The notes beneath the pieces are model-generated. The model searched no databases. It was given only the letters and a program-made list of their open reading frames with translations, and had not been told where the DNA came from. A program made the position numbers and the translations under genes. Shown here one piece after another: positions 49,701 to 55,700 of a stretch of 64,000 nucleotides of DNA (position 1 is its first letter; every line of letters begins with the position of its first letter). Origin of the DNA: Spirometra erinaceieuropaei (Eukaryota > Platyhelminthes > Cestoda > Diphyllobothriidea > Diphyllobothriidae); assembly GCA_902702965.1 (NCBI GenBank), contig CACRXP010000017.1, forward strand, positions 1,572,023-1,636,022, written 5' to 3'.

Positions 49701-52700
49701 GCCGCTGATGTGGGAGAGCAGTCTACTGACAGCTCATTGGGTTCCCTCATTCTACCGTTGCCAAGAGCGGGGAGTAACATCGACCCTGCTTGGCCAGCTA
49801 AGTCGGCTCCACTCAGGACCAAGGATCCGGCCGTGATGGCTCCATAACGTGGGCTTTATGGTAATTTCATTTATGTGAGATCCATGACCCCTCACTGAAG
49901 GCACCTTTGTGTGAAATTCGGGACAAGCACGTGGGTGGTATACGCAGACCTAACTGGAGTCCCGCCGGCCATTGCGTCTGCGTCCATCTCCAGCCATACT
50001 GACTCCGTATCGCCACGGGAACACGATAGGCGGGCGAAGAAGAGTGTGCGGGAAGGGGTGAGCACATACAGCGCGTGCTTGTTTCACTATAATCAAACTA
50101 ACCTGCAAGTCGCCACTGCATACTCTTCAGGACGGTGGTGGTCTTTATCGATTGCCACGGATGGACGAACCATTACGCTTGAATAAGCATGAAGAGAACG
50201 CCGGAATCCAAAACCAGTAATTTAGGGTGGCACGCCCTTTACACTACCGATAACTACGCAGTTTTCGCAGATGAGCAATAAAGAATTGTTGATGACAAGA
50301 GGATTACTAGGGGGCTGATAACAATCAGAGCCAGTAGGAGAAACTCTGTTTGGATGAAACACATTGCACAGGCATCAAGTGCGGTAAATGGAAGAGTATT
50401 TTTTCCCCTGTTTGGATGCAGGTAGTTTAATTGTCCTCCCTTCTCAGGGGTGATCGGTCTTGGAGCAATGGAGTCAAATAAAAAATGGAAAGCAATGAAC
50501 TGGGGTCATGTGATACTGCTGTCTTAGTAAAACAAAATTAACGCAAATACGGTAGAGCAGTCATTTTTGTAAAATACGCTCCATTTCAGATAGGATGGAG
50601 ACAGTTTCAGTGAGATATGCTTCCTTGCTCTGGGGTCATAGGTTCAAATTCTGTCCATCCTACCAACCCATACAGAAATCTGGCATGGCCTAGCGGCGGA
50701 ATAACCGGTGCGTTCAGAAGTAACAGAAAAAGAGCGGCTCTATTGGAAAGAAAGCCGAATAAGCAGGCTCTCGGCTCGGATATATAAACAGCCGTGGACC
50801 AGCGGAGGGACCGGTTGCACGCCCAGGCGGAGGCCCACGCCGCGCCACCTGGGGTCCGAGCCTTTTCCCCTCCGCTCTTGTTGTGTGAAATCGGGTTCAC
50901 CGTGTGTTGTGGAGCATCTGGGTGAGGGTTTTCGCCGTGCCAGCCACACGCTCCCTCTCCTAGCTTCGACCTTCTTGACTCCTTCATGACGCCTGGCTCA
51001 GGTGGGAGAGAAGAGGGTGCGATAGATTCCGCGCAAGTCTATTATCGCTATGAACTAATTCCCGTGAAAGTCACCGTACCTGCTCTCACCCGGCTGTGAA
51101 GCACACGGTAGACATCGTCGCTAACAACGGTCGAACTTGCCTTGTTTAATTTCGGGGAAAATTAATGGACGAACTCGGTTAAAAGCTTTTAACTAGTACC
51201 TGACAAATCAGTTGGTTATAAAAATGCTTCAAGTCATAAAGTTACTCGATATGGAGACTGCCGCCAGCCATCAAATAAGGCTCATCCGCCGTTTAGAGCC
51301 TCAGAGCCTCAGGCTGGTGTGCCGGAGAGCCGGGCGAAAAGGCCATCGCCAGGCAGCCCAATAAAAAACCGCTCTCCGGCGAGCCACGGCTTAACCGGGT
51401 TTTTAAGTAGCTGGAAGGCTATGATCTGGTGGCTGTGGCTGGACTATTTGAGGACTCATGGCACCGTTAAGAGTAATTTTTTGACGAAAATAACAAAGGA
51501 AGAAGAAGAAGAAGCGATTTTATGAGAGTATAGAAAGGAACACTTACTGAGCTGTTGAGGGAAGACTCAGTGGTACCGGATCTGTTGTGAGGAACGGGTT
51601 GGTTTGGCGCTGGGCCACGTCAGTAAAAGGCTCTGAGGCGTTAGCAGTGAGCTGATTCTCCACAAATACGGCCTAAATGGGAGCGATTATCATATGAAAT
51701 GTAGGTCAGACAAAAAGGACAAAAAGACTACCAGGTGTTGTTTGCTAGTCCTATAAAAAGCCATGATGTGAGGTCCTTCGTAAATAGCTTTAATCCTGGA
51801 GCAGGAAAGCTTACATAGAAAACTAGGTTAGTTCGATGGTGAGGGGTCGCAAGCTGAGACCACTTGCCTGGTAGACAAAGTTAAAAAGGCTGGAAATGGG
51901 TCTAGACGCAGTGCCTAACGGTGTCAGGGAGTCCTTTAACGCGCATCGCATGCGACCGGCCGGATAAATCCACAAGGACCAGACCTCACAAATGGGGCCT
52001 ATGCGTTTTCACAAGTGAATGCCATAATGGCCAAGCCATGCTGTCCTGCCCACTGGAAACCCCTAAAGTCGTATCCGTCAGAGCGTCACGATAATTGGAA
52101 CGCGCGTCTGACTACTAATAGTGAAACTAACCGCTGGATCCGCGAAGGATCGAAGTCATTCTCCCTGTCTCATGTGCTAGTGGCCAGTCAGAAACAAGCC
52201 CGTGTGGGATCAGATTAAGCAAAGTAGCCGACGTGGCGTAAAGCAGACACCCAACGAGTGTCATGTGCGTGCTTCGGTATCCCTAGTCATATAAAAAAGG
52301 GGGCGCTGGGACCCTATTCTTATTCCAAAGGAAAACCGGACTACACCGTCATCTTGGTTGGCTAAAAGGCATCAAGTTGATTAAACTGAAGAAGGTATGC
52401 ACTGAGTCGTCAAGATACCTTAATAAAGATCTCACTCTCCCCTCGTCCACATTTCAGTAGCTCGCTCGCGCCTGTCAGCCGACTAGGGATGTAGTGTAAA
52501 TCGCCGGCTTACGTGTGCCACATGCACGCATGGCCGGAGTAATGCATGTTACAAGCTCATGTTGCCCCGTCTTAGTACAACGCAATGACGGTGTGCGAGA
52601 ATGCAGTGCAAGCAGTACGGTCTACGAAATATTCCAGATTCAAAATGGCCTTCGCAAATAATCAGCGCGCACTCCTTTATGATCCTCAAAGGCGTGGAAC

Positions 52701-55700
52701 AGGAAATCCAGATTAAGTACTTAGACCCAGATAGGACTTCCCAGCCAAATTCATACATTAGGCAGCCAAAGATTTTAAGTATGCTTGGAAGGAACACATT
52801 GGCTGCGTAGGCGTTAAACCCAAAGGAAAGAGTTAGTACAAAAAATCTTCATAAGAAGATCCCAGCGGTCTTAGAGATCCCGTAAGAACTTAACTTGGAG
52901 CAGACGTGTCCTCGAGGGAAGGGCGTAATTTCCTTAATCCAATGGCGAAATAACCTACAATCAAAATCTTGTCCACGAGTGGCTTGAAAATGAGAGACGG
53001 AAGAAAATCGGCGCGGTAGCTTCAGAATAACAGGTTCATTATGCCATTAAGACAATTTGTTTTGCTCAATCACCTAAGGTAAACGCAGACAGGGTTGACG
53101 AATGACACGAAAAACCTTAAAAAGCTACCTATGATTTTGAGTCAACTGCCTAAATATGCCGACAGTAGAAAAACATGTCAGTGGATCGAAAAATAAGTGG
53201 TACTATTGCCAAAAACACCCACGAGTAAGAAAGACGTTTAAAGTGGAAGGGGACAAAAACGACTGTTCACAATAAGGCACCGAGGTGATTTACCAGCATT
53301 CAGGATTTAATAAGAAAAGAAACAGCTTTGATTCAGCAAAACAGCTGCGATGTGCATTACAAACACGAAGGGACTTTGCTAAGGCCATATCTATTAAATT
53401 CCGGCCAAAAATCCTTTTTGTCAGATAAAGTATCTGCCAGAAGAGATAGTTAAACAGGATTTTATCGAGATGGTGAGAAAGTGTCACACAAAAGCCGGTG
53501 AGTCAATGGCCGAAGACGAGGCGAATTTGATAGGCACTACGCAGATTGGTGACGCATCACCAACAGGTTGACTGGTAAACGGGCCACCTGCGACTGATGT
53601 ACACACTAGTTAAAAATCGCCAAAACCAGTAAATTTCGTCATAGGGAAACCGGTTTGAAGAATTGCCTGGTCAAATGCGTCCGAGGTACGCAAAGACTAG
53701 AAGATTGGCTTATGAGGCCTGACTTAGAGCAGAGATGTAGGTGACTAAATGCGACACGGAGAGGGGAAGGGGGAGCGATGAGTGTCAGGAGAGAGAGACA
53801 AAAACTGTGAGATGAAGGCGAAATTTTTATGCGCATATCCCTGACACACTAAAACGGAGAGAAAACTCACCGGCTTGTCATCGATTTCGATCAACTGAGG
53901 TTCCGGGGAAGGCATGGAGCGCAGGTCGGACTGTTCGTCAGAATTCTCCGTCACAGTCAAAGTTTGGACGCCATCTATGCCAATGCCGCCGTACACCTTC
54001 GGCGGATTCTAGTGGTCCATAAAATAGGGAATAAGATAGAAAAATTGCAAGGCGGGTTAAAAAGGTACAGTTGTTGTTATTATACCGTCTGTGAGAACTA
54101 AAAAGTGGCCGATATATACCACAAGACTTAAGCAAGAAGCAATCAAAGACGGAAATAGGAGAATTCTGCAAGACAGAAAGCACCAGCGTTAAAATAAATT
54201 TAGAAAACACAAAACACTGGAAAGACCGATATTAGTCCTGCGCCAACACCTGTTTGCATTTTCGCAGTGGAACTCTGGGGCAAAAATCCGAGCATTAAAA
54301 TTCTTGACTTAATAGGCATTTTGGTAAGTTTGAACAATTTACTTGATTTCCCATTAGTGAACGACTAAATGCTCTCGATCGGGGTTTCGTGGCTCACGTG
54401 GTTAGTGTCAGTTTTACTCAAGCCATGCTACGTTTTTTTGCTAATTCAGGGTCCACCAAGGTGTAAGAGTCTTTCATGATTGGGTATTCGGTTAAAGTAA
54501 GACAGATTGTACACCAATATCACGCTGGGAAAACGAACTAACTAAAAGAATCAGTTAAAAGGCTTTGACGGTTGAGTTTTATTGCACGATACTTGTGCCG
54601 AAACAGTCACGTCAGCCTTTTTAAAAGGTCACTCATGTAAATAAAACGGATCTGTCGGTTTAAAGAACGAAAACGCGGCATGATAAAAAGACCGAAAATT
54701 GGCCTAGCGATACTTCTCCAAGTATGAGCCATTTCTTGCGTCCAGGCGTCAGAGGTTGCTTAAGGAAAATCTGGAGTTAAGGCTAAAAACGCACATAAAG
54801 TATAAACCGTGTCAACAATAAAATCAACAAGGATTATCAGCCGCATGCGCTGAAACAGTGTGCTACAAATGGGACGACTACATTAACAATTCTTAAGCTT
54901 GGCAGGTGATTCGAGACCGATTCCTGCCAGTTTTCTACCGCAAGATCTTATTGGGGAGTGTGAGTGATAATAATGACAAAACATATGTTCCAAATGCGAA
55001 ATGGGCGCTATCACCGGCTCGTATGGCTTACATCGGGCAGCAAGGGAATTTTCAGGAGGTCCCTAAAGTACGATGATCGATTGGCGGTTCGGAAGAAATC
55101 TCTCAGCTGATAGTACTCGGCGTTAAATCTCTGACGATGGCCGGCGAGAGACTCAAAGCTCACGACGGTATGTAGCTGGATGAGGGTTTTGAGGGTTAAA
55201 TCGTAGAGGGCAGCACAGTCCTGAATGCACTGAACGAGAGAAACCAGCTGGCACTGTCTGGCATCTAAGGCCGTAGTGTTGAGTTTACTGACGTTGGCAA
55301 AGACAGTTTCCTGAAAACTGAGGAGTATCTCTAGGTAGTCCATCAGACAGATGCAGAGGGTGAATCTGTGAAAACAGGCAAAAAAAGATAAAAATGCAGC
55401 AGTACTTTTTGCATTTGTCATGAGAACCTTACTTGATCTAGGAAGTTGGCGTGAAAAGTCGGCTAGAGCAATCACTCGAAGTTTTGTCTTGTGGATGGGG
55501 GATAATATCTGACGCAACTTTTTGTGCTTCTTCGCTGTTAATTGAAGGCTAATGTGACTTTTATAAAAAAGTGTTTCTGCCAGTTAGAGCCTCCTTTCAA
55601 AGAAGCTAGCTTATAATCTAACCCATCGTAAGGAGAACTGAGTAAGTAAGCAGGAAAGCAGTTTCAGACGAACGATAAGCTTGGTCCGATAGGGATGGTG

